Source of the DNA: Crocinitomicaceae bacterium
GTDB taxonomy: Bacteria; Bacteroidota; Bacteroidia; Flavobacteriales_D; Crocinitomicaceae
Direction: 5' to 3'
DNA: 45,075 nucleotides
NCBI GenBank assembly: GCA_029251865.1
Contig: JAQXCN010000065.1
Span: 1-45,075, forward strand
The position numbers and the translations under genes were made by a program. This document shows, in pieces, positions 24,464 through 33,071 of the stretch. Every line of letters starts with the position of its first letter. Position 1 is the stretch's first letter. The notes under the pieces were generated by a model. The model saw only the letters and a program-made list of their open reading frames with translations, was not told where the DNA came from and did no database searches.

Positions 24464-25478
24464 ACCCCTTGAATAATATTAAATCAGAGATTAATAAAAA
24501 AATACCTAAAATTAAAAGTGTAAGTAATAGCTCCCTTGGAATTGGTATAGCTGCATTCACAGAACCAGAATCTTTAATTCTCTTTTTCTCAATTTTATCA
24601 ATTTCAGTCAAAACACTTTGTAAAGATTCCGTATTCGTGGCACGAAAATATTTGGCATCGGTAAGTGAAGCAATATTCTTCAGAACTGTCTCATCAATTT
24701 CAACTGGAGTAAAAACAGAGCCCATGCCAAAAGGTGTATTATTAGGCATTGGTGCTAGACCATTTGTGCCCACACCGATGGTGTATACGCGAATCTTTTC
24801 GCCCTTTGCAAGGCCAGCTGCATCCTCGGGAGATAGTTCTCCACTATTATTTGTACCATCTGTGAGAAGAATGATTGCTTTGGATTCAGTACTGTCTCCT
24901 TTCAGTTGAGCTACAGCAGTACCTAAACCAATACCAATTGCTGTTCCCGGCACCAAGCCTTCTCCATTTGATTTTCTTAATTGAGAAAGCAAAAGATCAT
25001 GATCAGCAGTTCTAGGGCATACTGTGTATGCTTCTCCGGCATACGTAATTAATCCGATACGGTCACCATTACGGCTATTCACAAAACTTTCTATTACTTT
25101 CTTGGCCGCAGTTATTCGATTAGGTTTAAGATCCATGGCTTGCATGGATTCAGAAACATCAAGAACAAATAAAATCTCAATACCATTCCCATATTTGGGG
25201 CTGTTGTCTGTATTAACCCAAGAAAATGGTCTTGAAATAGAAAAAACCAAAAGTATAAAAGTGATAATCTTCAAAAACAACAATATCCACCTAAACCCTC
25301 GCACGAATTTAGATTCAGTTTTTTGTTGAAAAATAGAGGATTGAGTATACTTGAAACCAAGTGAAATTCGATTTTCCCTCTGGTATAAAAAGATTCCTAT
25401 AAATGGTGTTAAGATCAAGAGGTACAACCAATTTGGTGCAAGAAAATCATAACCCAATAAAAGCACCAAATCAATCAT
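24456..25478 (-). CDS. batA: VWA-domain membrane protein BatA
   Basis: 340 residues from ATG 25478. Two N-terminal TM helices (about 15-33, 63-82), a VWA domain with MIDAS D107, S109, S111 in FVLDVSESMQAMD and a conserved second metal-loop region (TYAGEAYTVCP), and a C-terminal TM (LLLTLLILGIFLLISDLIL). It is the first of two VWA membrane proteins in the operon. It overlaps both the preceding and following genes by eight bases. Likely forms a membrane complex with BatB under control of the MoxR ATPase. Confidence 0.9.
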   Translation of the reverse strand: MIDLVLLLGYDFLAPNWLYLLILTPFIGIFLYQRENRISLGFKYTQSSIFQQKTESKFVRGFRWILLFLKIITFILLVFSISRPFSWVNTDNSPKYGNGIEILFVLDVSESMQAMDLKPNRITAAKKVIESFVNSRNGDRIGLITYAGEAYTVCPRTADHDLLLSQLRKSNGEGLVPGTAIGIGLGTAVAQLKGDSTESKAIILLTDGTNNSGELSPEDAAGLAKGEKIRVYTIGVGTNGLAPMPNNTPFGMGSVFTPVEIDETVLKNIASLTDAKYFRATNTESLQSVLTEIDKIEKKRIKDSGSVNAAIPIPRELLLTLLILGIFLLISDLILFKGYE

Positions 25479-26415
25479 CAATTTGATCTTTAATGTGAAT
25501 AGTCAACTGAATAACCTTTAACGCCTTTTCTTGTAATTGAAGAATAGAAACCTCATCAATATTGGAGTCTGCAAATTTAATGTAATCAGAAGCTTTCAAA
25601 AGCTCAATTATCTGCTCTTTTAAATGCAAATCAATAGAAAGATGATCTAATAAAAGTACAGATTGTGTTGTTGTTTTCTCAAGAAATGAAACATGGTATC
25701 TTTTGGTTAGATAATCTCTCAGTATGAAAGAAAATCGAACGAAATGCTCTTGGATTTTATTCTCTTTCCATAACGCTTCATTAAACAATTTATTAAGCGC
25801 ATTAATGGCTTTATCCTCAATGGGAACAATGATTGCTAACTCTTTTTTAGTTCGTTTGAATTTTCGATAAAGTAAAAAAGTAATGAGTGCGATAACAATT
25901 AAACCTAAAACATAGAATGCATACATGCGATCAGAAGTAGCTTTCTTCTTAGGCCATTTATGGAAAGTTTCTTTGATATCATAAATTTCAGCACCTTCCC
26001 TTTCTTGGTAATATGAAACTTTTATATAGGCTTGTTGTGAGGAAACACTTTGGTCTCCTATCATATAATCAAAACCAACCAATGCCAGTTCACAGGAGTC
26101 CCAAGCTATAATTTTGAAGGTTCTTTGGGCATAATACGTTCCCTGCTTTGTGTATGTGCTATCTTCAATGGAAATGATTTCTAAATAATCGCAAGGCTTA
26201 TTGTTAAAAGCCGAATCTGCAGAAAGAAAATTAGCAGGATAACACTCGAACTGTTGAATAGGACTCGGGAATGTTTTTTGATCTTGAGCAGAGCAGATTA
26301 TAGAAAATGCATCCCCTACTAGAGGATTGGCGTTCGAGATAAAAACATTAATTGTTTTTTGGGCAATAGTATTTGCGCTAAAAAGAAGCAATATGACCAA
26401 ATAATAAAATCTCAT
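25471..26415 (-). CDS. Bat operon single-pass membrane protein (DUF4381-like)
   Basis: 314 residues. Signal peptide (MRFYYLVILLLFSANTIAQ), a beta-rich periplasmic domain of ~140 residues containing YYAQRTFKIIAWDSCELALVG, one TM near residue 170 (MYAFYVLGLIVIALITFLLY), and a cytoplasmic helical tail with ILRDYLTKRYHVSFLEKTTTQS. The order DUF58 protein, this protein, BatA matches the slot that DUF4381 proteins hold in many MoxR-VWA operons. Sequence identity to that family is not certain. It overlaps the DUF58 gene by four bases and batA by eight. Confidence 0.75.
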   Translation of the reverse strand: MRFYYLVILLLFSANTIAQKTINVFISNANPLVGDAFSIICSAQDQKTFPSPIQQFECYPANFLSADSAFNNKPCDYLEIISIEDSTYTKQGTYYAQRTFKIIAWDSCELALVGFDYMIGDQSVSSQQAYIKVSYYQEREGAEIYDIKETFHKWPKKKATSDRMYAFYVLGLIVIALITFLLYRKFKRTKKELAIIVPIEDKAINALNKLFNEALWKENKIQEHFVRFSFILRDYLTKRYHVSFLEKTTTQSVLLLDHLSIDLHLKEQIIELLKASDYIKFADSNIDEVSILQLQEKALKVIQLTIHIKDQIDD

Positions 26416-27278
26416 CTTATCAAGCCATTTAATTTCTTAAAAACATCTTCTTTCGTTGACATATCGAGATAATGTATTTTGGATTTTCTACATGCACTTC
26501 TCCAAAACGAATTATTCACCAGATGTTCCTTTTCATATTGCATTCTGTCGCGCTTGGAAAACCCATTATACCATGTCGACGTTCCATTTTCAATATGAAT
26601 AAGTTTATAGAATCCGAATTTTGGCATTCTAAATTCAGATTTATCGTTGACTTTCAATGCATAAACACGGTTGTTCTTTTTCGTTTTAACAAGGGCATCC
26701 ATCTGCAGTTCTGAAGACTCGAAATGAAAATCACTTAAAATAAACAAACGGAATTTTTTTAACTGAGCTGAACGAAGATAACTGAGTGCACTAGATAAAT
26801 TAGATGCCTCCTTCTGACTTTCCCAATGGATGAGCCTTGAAGCAATCATCCAAATATTCTTCATTCCAACCTTTGGCTCAAAATAACACTCCACTTGATC
26901 TGAAAAAAAAATAGCACCGACCCGGTCCTTATTCATAGCACACGAAAAACCAATTGTGGCGAATAACTCCGTGACGACATCCTTTTTTGTCCTATTATTC
27001 TCGCCAAAATCCAAAGATTTAGATACATCGATCATTAGCATATTCACTTGCTCTCTTTCCTCCTCAAATACCTTCACATGAGGATGGTTATATCTCGCGG
27101 TAACATTCCAATCAATAAACCGCGTTTCATCTCCGAATTGATATTCACGCACCTCGCTAAAGCTCATCCCAAAACCTTTAAACGAACTAGACACCTCGCC
27201 CAATCGCTTATGGTTAGACAATTTTTGCGTTTGAAACTGAATACAACGCACAGAACGTATTAGCGCTTTTAAATTCAA
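26412..27278 (-). CDS. DUF58 family protein (VWA-like)
   Basis: 288 residues, no TM segment. The DUF58 signature is present: SFSEVREYQFGDETRFIDWNVTAR (40-62), a positively charged GEVSSSFKGFG before it, and the MIDAS-like IDVSKSLDFG beginning at D84. DUF58 proteins are predicted VWA-fold partners of MoxR AAA ATPases and are encoded next to them. Here it lies between moxR and the membrane protein gene with four-base overlaps on both sides. Cytoplasmic or peripheral on the inner membrane. Confidence 0.92.
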   Translation of the reverse strand: MNLKALIRSVRCIQFQTQKLSNHKRLGEVSSSFKGFGMSFSEVREYQFGDETRFIDWNVTARYNHPHVKVFEEEREQVNMLMIDVSKSLDFGENNRTKKDVVTELFATIGFSCAMNKDRVGAIFFSDQVECYFEPKVGMKNIWMIASRLIHWESQKEASNLSSALSYLRSAQLKKFRLFILSDFHFESSELQMDALVKTKKNNRVYALKVNDKSEFRMPKFGFYKLIHIENGTSTWYNGFSKRDRMQYEKEHLVNNSFWRSACRKSKIHYLDMSTKEDVFKKLNGLIR

Positions 27279-28309
27279 GGAACTTCGACGTATTGTATGA
27301 TCTTCTCAATAATATCGTTTGCTGTTACAGCATCCATTTCCGCCTCATAGGAGATTCCTATTCTGTGGTTTAGCACAGAGACGGCCATAAATTTAACATC
27401 TTCAGGGATAACAAACGCACGACCTTCCATAAATGCCCTTGCCTTTGCAACAAGGGCCAGACTGATTCCTCCTCTCGGCGATGCACCGAAGGTAAGATAC
27501 GTTTTTAACGGCTCTAGCGCCTTTAATTTCGGAGAACGTGTTTGGTGAATAATATCTACAATATATTTTTCAATTTTCTCATCTAAATAAACCTGTTTAA
27601 CAAGTGTCTTTAAACGGAGAACGTCTTTTTTAGAAAGGATTTTCTGTAATGGCTTAAGCGGTTCGGATTGTACTTGAGATCGAATAATTTCTTGCTCCTC
27701 CTCTTGCGAGGGATAACCCACCTTCAATTTCATTAAAAATCTGTCCTTTTGGGCTTCAGGTAATACATAGGTTCCTTCTTGCTCGATTGGATTTTGAGTC
27801 GCCATCACTAAAAATGGTTCGGGCAACTTAAATGTTTTTTCACCTATGGTCACTTGACCTTCTTGCATGGCCTCTAACAAGGCACTCTGCACCTTCGCTG
27901 GTGCTCTATTAATTTCATCTGCCAATAAAAACGAAGAGAAAATAGGTCCTTTTCGCACTGTAAACGCATCTGATTTTTGTTGGTAAATCATTGTACCTGT
28001 CACATCTGCGGGCAACAGGTCTGGAGTAAATTGAATACGACCAAAATCTAAATCCATCGTCTCAGAAAGTGAACGAACTGCAAGCGTTTTTGCAAGTCCA
28101 GGCATACCTTCTAATAAAACATGACCCTCTGTGAGAAGCGCGATGATAAGTCCGTCGACCATGGCAGCTTGCCCGATTACTACATTTGCAACTTCAGACC
28201 TAAGCTGATCTAATAAGATTTTTTCTAAAGCGATTTCAGTATTTAATTTTCGCAAATGTTTTGAAGTATTACTTATTTCTTTATCCTCTTTCTGGGTTGG
28301 TTTACTCAT
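27275..28309 (-). CDS. MoxR-type AAA+ ATPase
   Basis: 344 residues from ATG 28309; an in-frame TTG seven codons upstream is possible but less likely. Walker A is GMPGLAKT (68-75), as usual in MoxR, and Walker B is LLADEINRAP (128-137). The sensor 1 region is VMATQNPIEQEG and the sensor 2 region is GASPRGGISLALVAKA. MoxR ATPases act as chaperones that load metals or remodel VWA partner proteins. It is the first gene of the seven-gene Bat operon. A loose -7-like box is at 28328-28335 on the minus strand. Confidence 0.93.
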   Translation of the reverse strand: MSKPTQKEDKEISNTSKHLRKLNTEIALEKILLDQLRSEVANVVIGQAAMVDGLIIALLTEGHVLLEGMPGLAKTLAVRSLSETMDLDFGRIQFTPDLLPADVTGTMIYQQKSDAFTVRKGPIFSSFLLADEINRAPAKVQSALLEAMQEGQVTIGEKTFKLPEPFLVMATQNPIEQEGTYVLPEAQKDRFLMKLKVGYPSQEEEQEIIRSQVQSEPLKPLQKILSKKDVLRLKTLVKQVYLDEKIEKYIVDIIHQTRSPKLKALEPLKTYLTFGASPRGGISLALVAKARAFMEGRAFVIPEDVKFMAVSVLNHRIGISYEAEMDAVTANDIIEKIIQYVEVP

Positions 28310-28392
28310 CGGTCTCTTTTTGAATAACAAAAATCAGAAACATTGAATTTTATGAATTGTATTTCATGTTAATTCTTGTTAATCTTGTGTAC

Positions 28393-28764
28393 GTGAAATC
28401 ACAAAAAAATAGAAAATGTTTAGAGTGCGAAACACTTCTTTTAGGTCGTAAAGATCAAAAGTTCTGTGCTGACTACTGCCGAAACACCTATAACAATCGA
28501 TTAAATGAGGATGTAAATTCTACAGTTCGTAAAATCAATAGCATTCTAAGAAAGAATAGAAGAATTCTTGCACAATTGAATCCAAAAGGTAAAAAAACCG
28601 TTCACCTAATTGAACTCGCTGAATTAGGTTTTAATTTTCACTATTATACCAATAGTTATAGCACGAAAAATGGACACCAATACTTCTTTTGCTATGACAT
28701 GGGGTATCGTGCAGTTGAAAAACAAGGGTTTCTGTTAGTCCATAAGCAAGAATATGTTTCTTAA
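28393..28764 (+). CDS. Small zinc-ribbon protein of unknown function
   Basis: 123 residues if read from the GTG at 28393 (VKSQKNRKCLECE). An ATG at 28366 would add nine residues. I prefer GTG since relatives, as I recall them, start a few residues before the first CxxC. Four cysteines (CLEC and CADYC spacing) form a zinc-ribbon-like motif: RKCLECETLLLGRKDQKFCADYCRN. A helical segment (STVRKINSILRKNRRILAQLNP) and a C-terminal beta part with FCYDMGYRAVEKQGFLLV follow. It resembles a family seen in Bacteroidota genomes near nucleic-acid functions, but function is unknown. Divergent from moxR; the hydrolase gene starts 18 bases after it. Confidence 0.75.
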   Translation: MKSQKNRKCLECETLLLGRKDQKFCADYCRNTYNNRLNEDVNSTVRKINSILRKNRRILAQLNPKGKKTVHLIELAELGFNFHYYTNSYSTKNGHQYFFCYDMGYRAVEKQGFLLVHKQEYVS

Positions 28765-28782
28765 ATAGAGAATACATTTAGT

Positions 28783-29610
28783 ATGATTTTTAAAGATGAA
28801 GTTTATCGAGGTGCAAATGGTAAAGAAAGTTTAATTGATCTTGAAATCCCCAAAAAATTTAATGGCGAAATCATTATTTTCTTACACGGTTTCATGGGGT
28901 TCAAAGATTGGGGTGCATGGCATCTTGTACAAGCACACTTTACAAATGAGGGCTTTGGATTTTGTAAATTTAATACAACTCACAATGGCGGCACAATAAT
29001 GAATGGCATTGACTTCTCTGATTTAGATGCCTTTAAGGAAAATACATACACCAAAGAAATTGAAGATGTCAAATGTGCGATTGATTGGATTAACGCCAAA
29101 GTATCGAAATGGAATGGGCATCTAATTGGTCATTCAAAAGGCGGTGCTGTAGCTCTAATCGCTGGTAAAAAGTTAAAATCAATCGCTTCTGTTGCCACAT
29201 GGGCTGCCATTGCATCTATTGGAGAGCGATTTCCAATCAAATTACAACTCGAAGAATGGAAAAAAAATGGTGTGCGCTATATAAAAAACGGCAGAACACA
29301 CCAAGAACTCCCTCAAAGTATTGACTTGTATAATGATTATAAAAAAAATGAAAAAGCGTATAATCTACGAGATTTATGTCTTAATTACGTTAAGCCGGTG
29401 TTTATTGCTCACGGTGAAGACGACAATGCTGTGCCTATAGAAAATGGACAAAGACTCGCGATTTGGACTCAGCAAAGTCTTTATACCATTTCAAATGCTA
29501 ACCATGTATTTCAAAGTAAACATCCATGGACGGCACCAACATTACCCCCAGAACTAAGGAAACTTTGTAATAAAACAATAGAATTCATAAGATCTTTAGC
29601 CCAACAATAG
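28783..29610 (+). CDS. Alpha/beta hydrolase
   Basis: 275 residues. Oxyanion region IIIFLHGFMGFKDWG, nucleophile elbow LIGHSKGG with Ser118, and late catalytic residues Asp in IAHGEDDNAVP and His in SNANHVFQSKHP. The fold is the serine hydrolase type, probably an esterase or related enzyme; the substrate is not predictable. No signal peptide, so cytoplasmic. It starts 18 bases after the zinc-ribbon gene and may be co-transcribed with it. After it come 95 bases with a promoter for the flavodoxin gene. Confidence 0.87.
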   Translation: MIFKDEVYRGANGKESLIDLEIPKKFNGEIIIFLHGFMGFKDWGAWHLVQAHFTNEGFGFCKFNTTHNGGTIMNGIDFSDLDAFKENTYTKEIEDVKCAIDWINAKVSKWNGHLIGHSKGGAVALIAGKKLKSIASVATWAAIASIGERFPIKLQLEEWKKNGVRYIKNGRTHQELPQSIDLYNDYKKNEKAYNLRDLCLNYVKPVFIAHGEDDNAVPIENGQRLAIWTQQSLYTISNANHVFQSKHPWTAPTLPPELRKLCNKTIEFIRSLAQQ

Positions 29611-29658
29611 AAATTACCCTTTTTTAGGTATTTCAGTTTCATCTTTTTTCTTTTTCTT

Positions 29659-29688
29659 TTGCATGTGGCTTAATTGCTTTTATTTTTG
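29659..29688 (+). promoter_or_regulatory. Promoter of the flavodoxin gene
   Basis: TTG at 29659-29661 and TATTTTTG at 29681-29688 with a 19-base spacer, an excellent Bacteroidota consensus match. The -7 box ends 17 bases before ATG 29706. Confidence 0.7.
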
Positions 29689-29705
29689 TCTTTTACTTCT
29701 ACAAT

Positions 29706-30230
29706 ATGAATGTTAAAATAATTTATGGCTCTGATACGGGTAATACAGATTATGTAATTGAAACCTACATGCTTAATGAGCTTGAAATTCATTTTAACCA
29801 TGTCTCCCACGTAAACATTTATAATATTCAAGAAAATGATTGGGATGATAAAGCACTCTTTATTATTGGCATACCAACATGGTATGATGGGGAACTTCAA
29901 AGTGATTGGGATACCTACTTTGAAGAATTCAAACAGCTTAATTTTAAAGGCAAAACTTTTGCCATATTTGGACTTGGAGATCAAATTGGCTACGGAGAAT
30001 ACTTCGTTGATGGTATTGGGATTTTAGCAGAGGTTATCCTTAATAATGGTGGTAATATTATTGGACTTTGGCCTACCGATCAATATGAATTCTCAGCTTC
30101 CAAGGCACTTGCAGATGCAAATCACTTCTATGGATTGGCTATCGACGAAGATAATGAGGACGATCAAACCTATGATAGGGTCAAATCTTGGGTGGAGCTT
30201 CTATACAACACTTGTTTTCCTGGAACTTAA
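29706..30230 (+). CDS. fldA: Flavodoxin (long-chain type)
   Basis: 174 residues, within the long-chain flavodoxin range. The FMN phosphate loop is SDTGNT (9-14) after strand 1 (KIIYG). The isoalloxazine loops are IPTWYDGELQSDW and FGLGDQIGYGEYFVDG. It is a cytoplasmic low-potential one-electron carrier, often replacing ferredoxin under iron limitation. It has its own promoter and a bidirectional terminator after it. No ferredoxin reductase lies nearby. I assign the fldA symbol by similarity only. Confidence 0.9.
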   Translation: MNVKIIYGSDTGNTDYVIETYMLNELEIHFNHVSHVNIYNIQENDWDDKALFIIGIPTWYDGELQSDWDTYFEEFKQLNFKGKTFAIFGLGDQIGYGEYFVDGIGILAEVILNNGGNIIGLWPTDQYEFSASKALADANHFYGLAIDEDNEDDQTYDRVKSWVELLYNTCFPGT

Positions 30231-30246
30231 ATTCTAAATTTTTGTC

Positions 30247-30277
30247 AAAAAAAAAGCCCGGATAAACCGGACTTTTT
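30247..30277. terminator. Bidirectional terminator between flavodoxin gene and tRNA-His
   Basis: The stem pairs 30256-30261 with 30267-30272 (one mismatch, loop ATAAA). It is flanked by A-run 30247-30255 on the left and T-run 30273-30277 on the right, so it can end transcription on both strands. Confidence 0.8.
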
Positions 30278-30280
30278 CTG

Positions 30281-30355
30281 GGTGGAAGATGGGTCTCGAA
30301 CCCACGACCCTCGGTACCACAAACCGATGCTCTAACCAACTGAGCTACAACCACC
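30281..30355 (-). tRNA. tRNA-His (anticodon GTG)
   Basis: Reading the minus strand: the encoded G at -1, D arm GCTC with loop AGTTGGTTA, anticodon stem TCGGT/ACCGA with loop TTGTGGT (anticodon GTG), 5-base variable loop, and T arm GTGGG-TTCGAGA-CCCAT. The discriminator C73 pairs with G-1, the identity mark of tRNA-His. The 3' CCA is not fully encoded (bases after C73 read CAG), so CCA must be added. The acceptor stem has U-U oppositions at 5:68 and 6:67. It ends at the bidirectional terminator. Confidence 0.93.
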
Positions 30356-30433
30356 ATTTAGTGGCGACAAATATAATAAATTCTTGTCATAAAAATTAAT
30401 CAAAATAAATGCGGTTGAAAATCGTTATGGTCT

Positions 30434-30441
30434 TAACTTTA
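30434..30441 (+). promoter_or_regulatory. Possible -7 box of the second TonB receptor gene
   Basis: TAACTTTA (one change from TAnnTTTG) lies five bases before the TTG start at 30447. TTG at 30415-30417 is a candidate -33 at 16 bases. If correct, the message would be almost leaderless. Confidence 0.35.
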
Positions 30442-30446
30442 CCAAC

Positions 30447-33071
30447 TTGAAAACAAATAGCCTTATTTTATTTTTATTACTTGCATTTTATCAGCAGGCC
30501 CAAATCAATACCATAGAAGGTTTCTGTATTGACACTAAGGGTAAACCTATTGAGAATGTGTTCATTAGAAGCAAAACTCAACCAGTGCAAAGTACCTATT
30601 CCAATAAGACTGGAATGTATACCTTCAATTTAAGTATAGGTGATACTGTCGAACTTGTATATCAGGCAAATGAAATAATTAAAAAGAAAAATATTTTTAT
30701 TGACAAAAATATGCGCAGATTTCCTGATGTTAGCTTCTCTATTCAGCAGCAGGAAGGTGTAGATGTCATACAAGACCGTGAAACTCCTTTTGAACTGGAA
30801 ACCTTACCGATCATTGATGCCCAAAGAATTACAGGAAGTGTAGAAAAAGGTTTGGTCCTAACTACAGCGGCAACATCAAATAATGAATTGACCTCCAATT
30901 ACAATGTACGCGGTGGGAATTATGATGAAAATCTTGTTTATGTAAATGGCTTCTTGGTTTACAGGCCCTTTCTTACAAGAAGTGGTCAACAAGAGGGAAT
31001 GAGTTTTATTCATTCAGCTCTCGTTAAATCGGTACGTTTCTCTGCAGGTGGCTTTGACGCACAGTATGGAGACAAGTTAAGTTCAGTACTCGATATCTCA
31101 TACAAAGACCCAAATGCTTTCAAAGCATCTGCAATGATATCGCTTTTAGGGATTGAAGCACATGCTGAACAAAAAATAAATGACCGTTTCAGCTATATTG
31201 CTGGTGCACGTTATCGCTCGAATGGTTATTTTTTGAACTCATTACCAACAAAAGGAGCATATAATCCCGTCTTCGCTGATGGTCAAATAGCGACAAAGAC
31301 CAAAATTTCTAAAACTTTAAGTTTTAATACGCTTTTACATTATTCCTCAAATAATTATCGCTTCAGTCCCCAAACATCCCAAACAGACTTTGGAACAGCA
31401 AATGAAGCTTATTCTTTTACAATCTATTTTGATGGACAAGAACAAACAAAATTTCAAACAATGATGGGTGGTCTTTCCTTGAACTGGGAACCAAGTGACA
31501 AAACAAAACTAGATCTTTATGCTACGGCCTTTCAAACTTCAGAAAGAGAATATTTTGACATTCAAGGTCAATACTATATAAATGAACTTGAAACAGACCC
31601 TTCCAAGGAGGAGTTTGGAGATTCTATTGCAGTATTAGGAATAGGCACATTCCTAAACCATGCAAGAAACAAACTAGATGCGACAATTATAAATATCTAC
31701 CATAACGGAGAGCAAGTTTTCTATAATGGATTTATTGATAAGAATCGAGAAAAATATAGAAATAGAACTTTGAAGTGGGGGCTTTCTTTTCAAGCTGATG
31801 AGTTTAATGATGTTTTAAGTGAATGGCGACTAATTGACTCTGCTGGTTATAGTATCCCTCAAGAAAATCCAAATGAAATAGAACTTTTCGAAACTATAAA
31901 AAATGATCTTTCATTAAGCAATCAAAGATACACTGGATTTATGCAGCTAAATTCCATTTGGGCTAAAACTAAAAAGAATGTGCTCATCAAACGGGCCTAT
32001 AAAACAGGTCCTCACGGTGAAAAAGAAAAAAAATGGTTAAGTGATACTGTTAAGGAATCAAGTGCTAAATTGGCATTAAGACTGGGGACAAGAGGTGGAT
32101 ATACGACCATAAATAACGAGCTTTATCTGACCCCAAGAGTTGCACTTGTATATTACCCGAGTGCTTTTGTAGTGCAAAACAATCGACTGAAAAAACGAAA
32201 TATATCCTATCGCCTATCTTCAGGAATGTATTATCAACCTCCATTTTACCGAGAATTCAGATTTTTCGATGGTACACTAAGAACAAATGTCCAATCTCAA
32301 AAATCAGTACATGTTGTTGCTGGAACAGATTTTTATTTCAACATGTGGCAACGCGAGCTTCCTTTTAAGTTCAGTGGTGAAATCTATTATAAATACCTCT
32401 GGGATGTGAACCCTTATCAAATAGAGAATGTGAGAACACGATATTATGCTGAAAATAATGCTGTAGCATTTGCATATGGTTTAGACGTAAATGTACACGG
32501 TGAATTCGTTGAAGGAATAGAATCTTTCTTCAAACTAGGTTTACTCTCAACAAAAGAGGATATTCTTGATGATCAATACACTGAGTATTATAATGAATCT
32601 GGAGAGCGTATTATTTTTGGTTTCAGTGATGATCAAGTGGTAGTAGATAGCGCTGTTATTTATCCAGGCTTCATACCAAGACCAACGGATCAACTTTTTA
32701 ATTTCGGTGCACTTGTTCAGGATCAGATGCCAGGTCTTGAAAGCTTTACGGTTCAAATGGGTATGCAGTTTGGGACGAGACTCCCCTACGGACCGCCAGA
32801 CCCCACGAGGTATAAGGATACATTAAGAATGAAGTCATACTTTCGTGTTGATTTGGGTATGTCTTACGATTTTCTTGGTAAGGCAAGTAAAAATTCATTC
32901 TGGAAAAAGAATTTCAGTCAAGCGCTTTTATCTTTGGAAATCTTTAATCTTCTCGGAATAAATAATGTGCTTTCTAAGCAATGGATTCAAGATGTCGGAG
33001 GACGTTATTACAGTATACCAAACTACCTTACACAGAGAAGATTCAACTTGAAAATGATCGTTAGGTTTTAG
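30447..33071 (+). CDS. TonB-dependent outer-membrane receptor (TTG start)
   Basis: 874 residues. The start TTG is used because no ATG or GTG lies near it in frame and it gives a proper signal peptide (MKTNSLILFLLLAFYQQAQ). Next come a regulatory-like Ig domain (INTIEGFCIDTKGKPIENVFI) and the plug (about 115-225) with YNVRGGNYDENLVYVNGFLVY and FSAGGFDAQYGDKLSSVLDI. The barrel is long and ends in NLKMIVRF with terminal Phe. No SusD partner, so the ligand is unknown. It is longer than the first receptor at 7578, and the two are only distantly similar. A response-regulator gene converges on it with a four-base stop overlap. Confidence 0.9.
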   Translation: MKTNSLILFLLLAFYQQAQINTIEGFCIDTKGKPIENVFIRSKTQPVQSTYSNKTGMYTFNLSIGDTVELVYQANEIIKKKNIFIDKNMRRFPDVSFSIQQQEGVDVIQDRETPFELETLPIIDAQRITGSVEKGLVLTTAATSNNELTSNYNVRGGNYDENLVYVNGFLVYRPFLTRSGQQEGMSFIHSALVKSVRFSAGGFDAQYGDKLSSVLDISYKDPNAFKASAMISLLGIEAHAEQKINDRFSYIAGARYRSNGYFLNSLPTKGAYNPVFADGQIATKTKISKTLSFNTLLHYSSNNYRFSPQTSQTDFGTANEAYSFTIYFDGQEQTKFQTMMGGLSLNWEPSDKTKLDLYATAFQTSEREYFDIQGQYYINELETDPSKEEFGDSIAVLGIGTFLNHARNKLDATIINIYHNGEQVFYNGFIDKNREKYRNRTLKWGLSFQADEFNDVLSEWRLIDSAGYSIPQENPNEIELFETIKNDLSLSNQRYTGFMQLNSIWAKTKKNVLIKRAYKTGPHGEKEKKWLSDTVKESSAKLALRLGTRGGYTTINNELYLTPRVALVYYPSAFVVQNNRLKKRNISYRLSSGMYYQPPFYREFRFFDGTLRTNVQSQKSVHVVAGTDFYFNMWQRELPFKFSGEIYYKYLWDVNPYQIENVRTRYYAENNAVAFAYGLDVNVHGEFVEGIESFFKLGLLSTKEDILDDQYTEYYNESGERIIFGFSDDQVVVDSAVIYPGFIPRPTDQLFNFGALVQDQMPGLESFTVQMGMQFGTRLPYGPPDPTRYKDTLRMKSYFRVDLGMSYDFLGKASKNSFWKKNFSQALLSLEIFNLLGINNVLSKQWIQDVGGRYYSIPNYLTQRRFNLKMIVRF

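Noticed and set aside
28366-28392. ATG at 28366 as start of the zinc-ribbon gene
   Set aside because: The extra nine residues are hydrophobic and absent from the family as I recall it; GTG 28393 fits better, though this is not settled.
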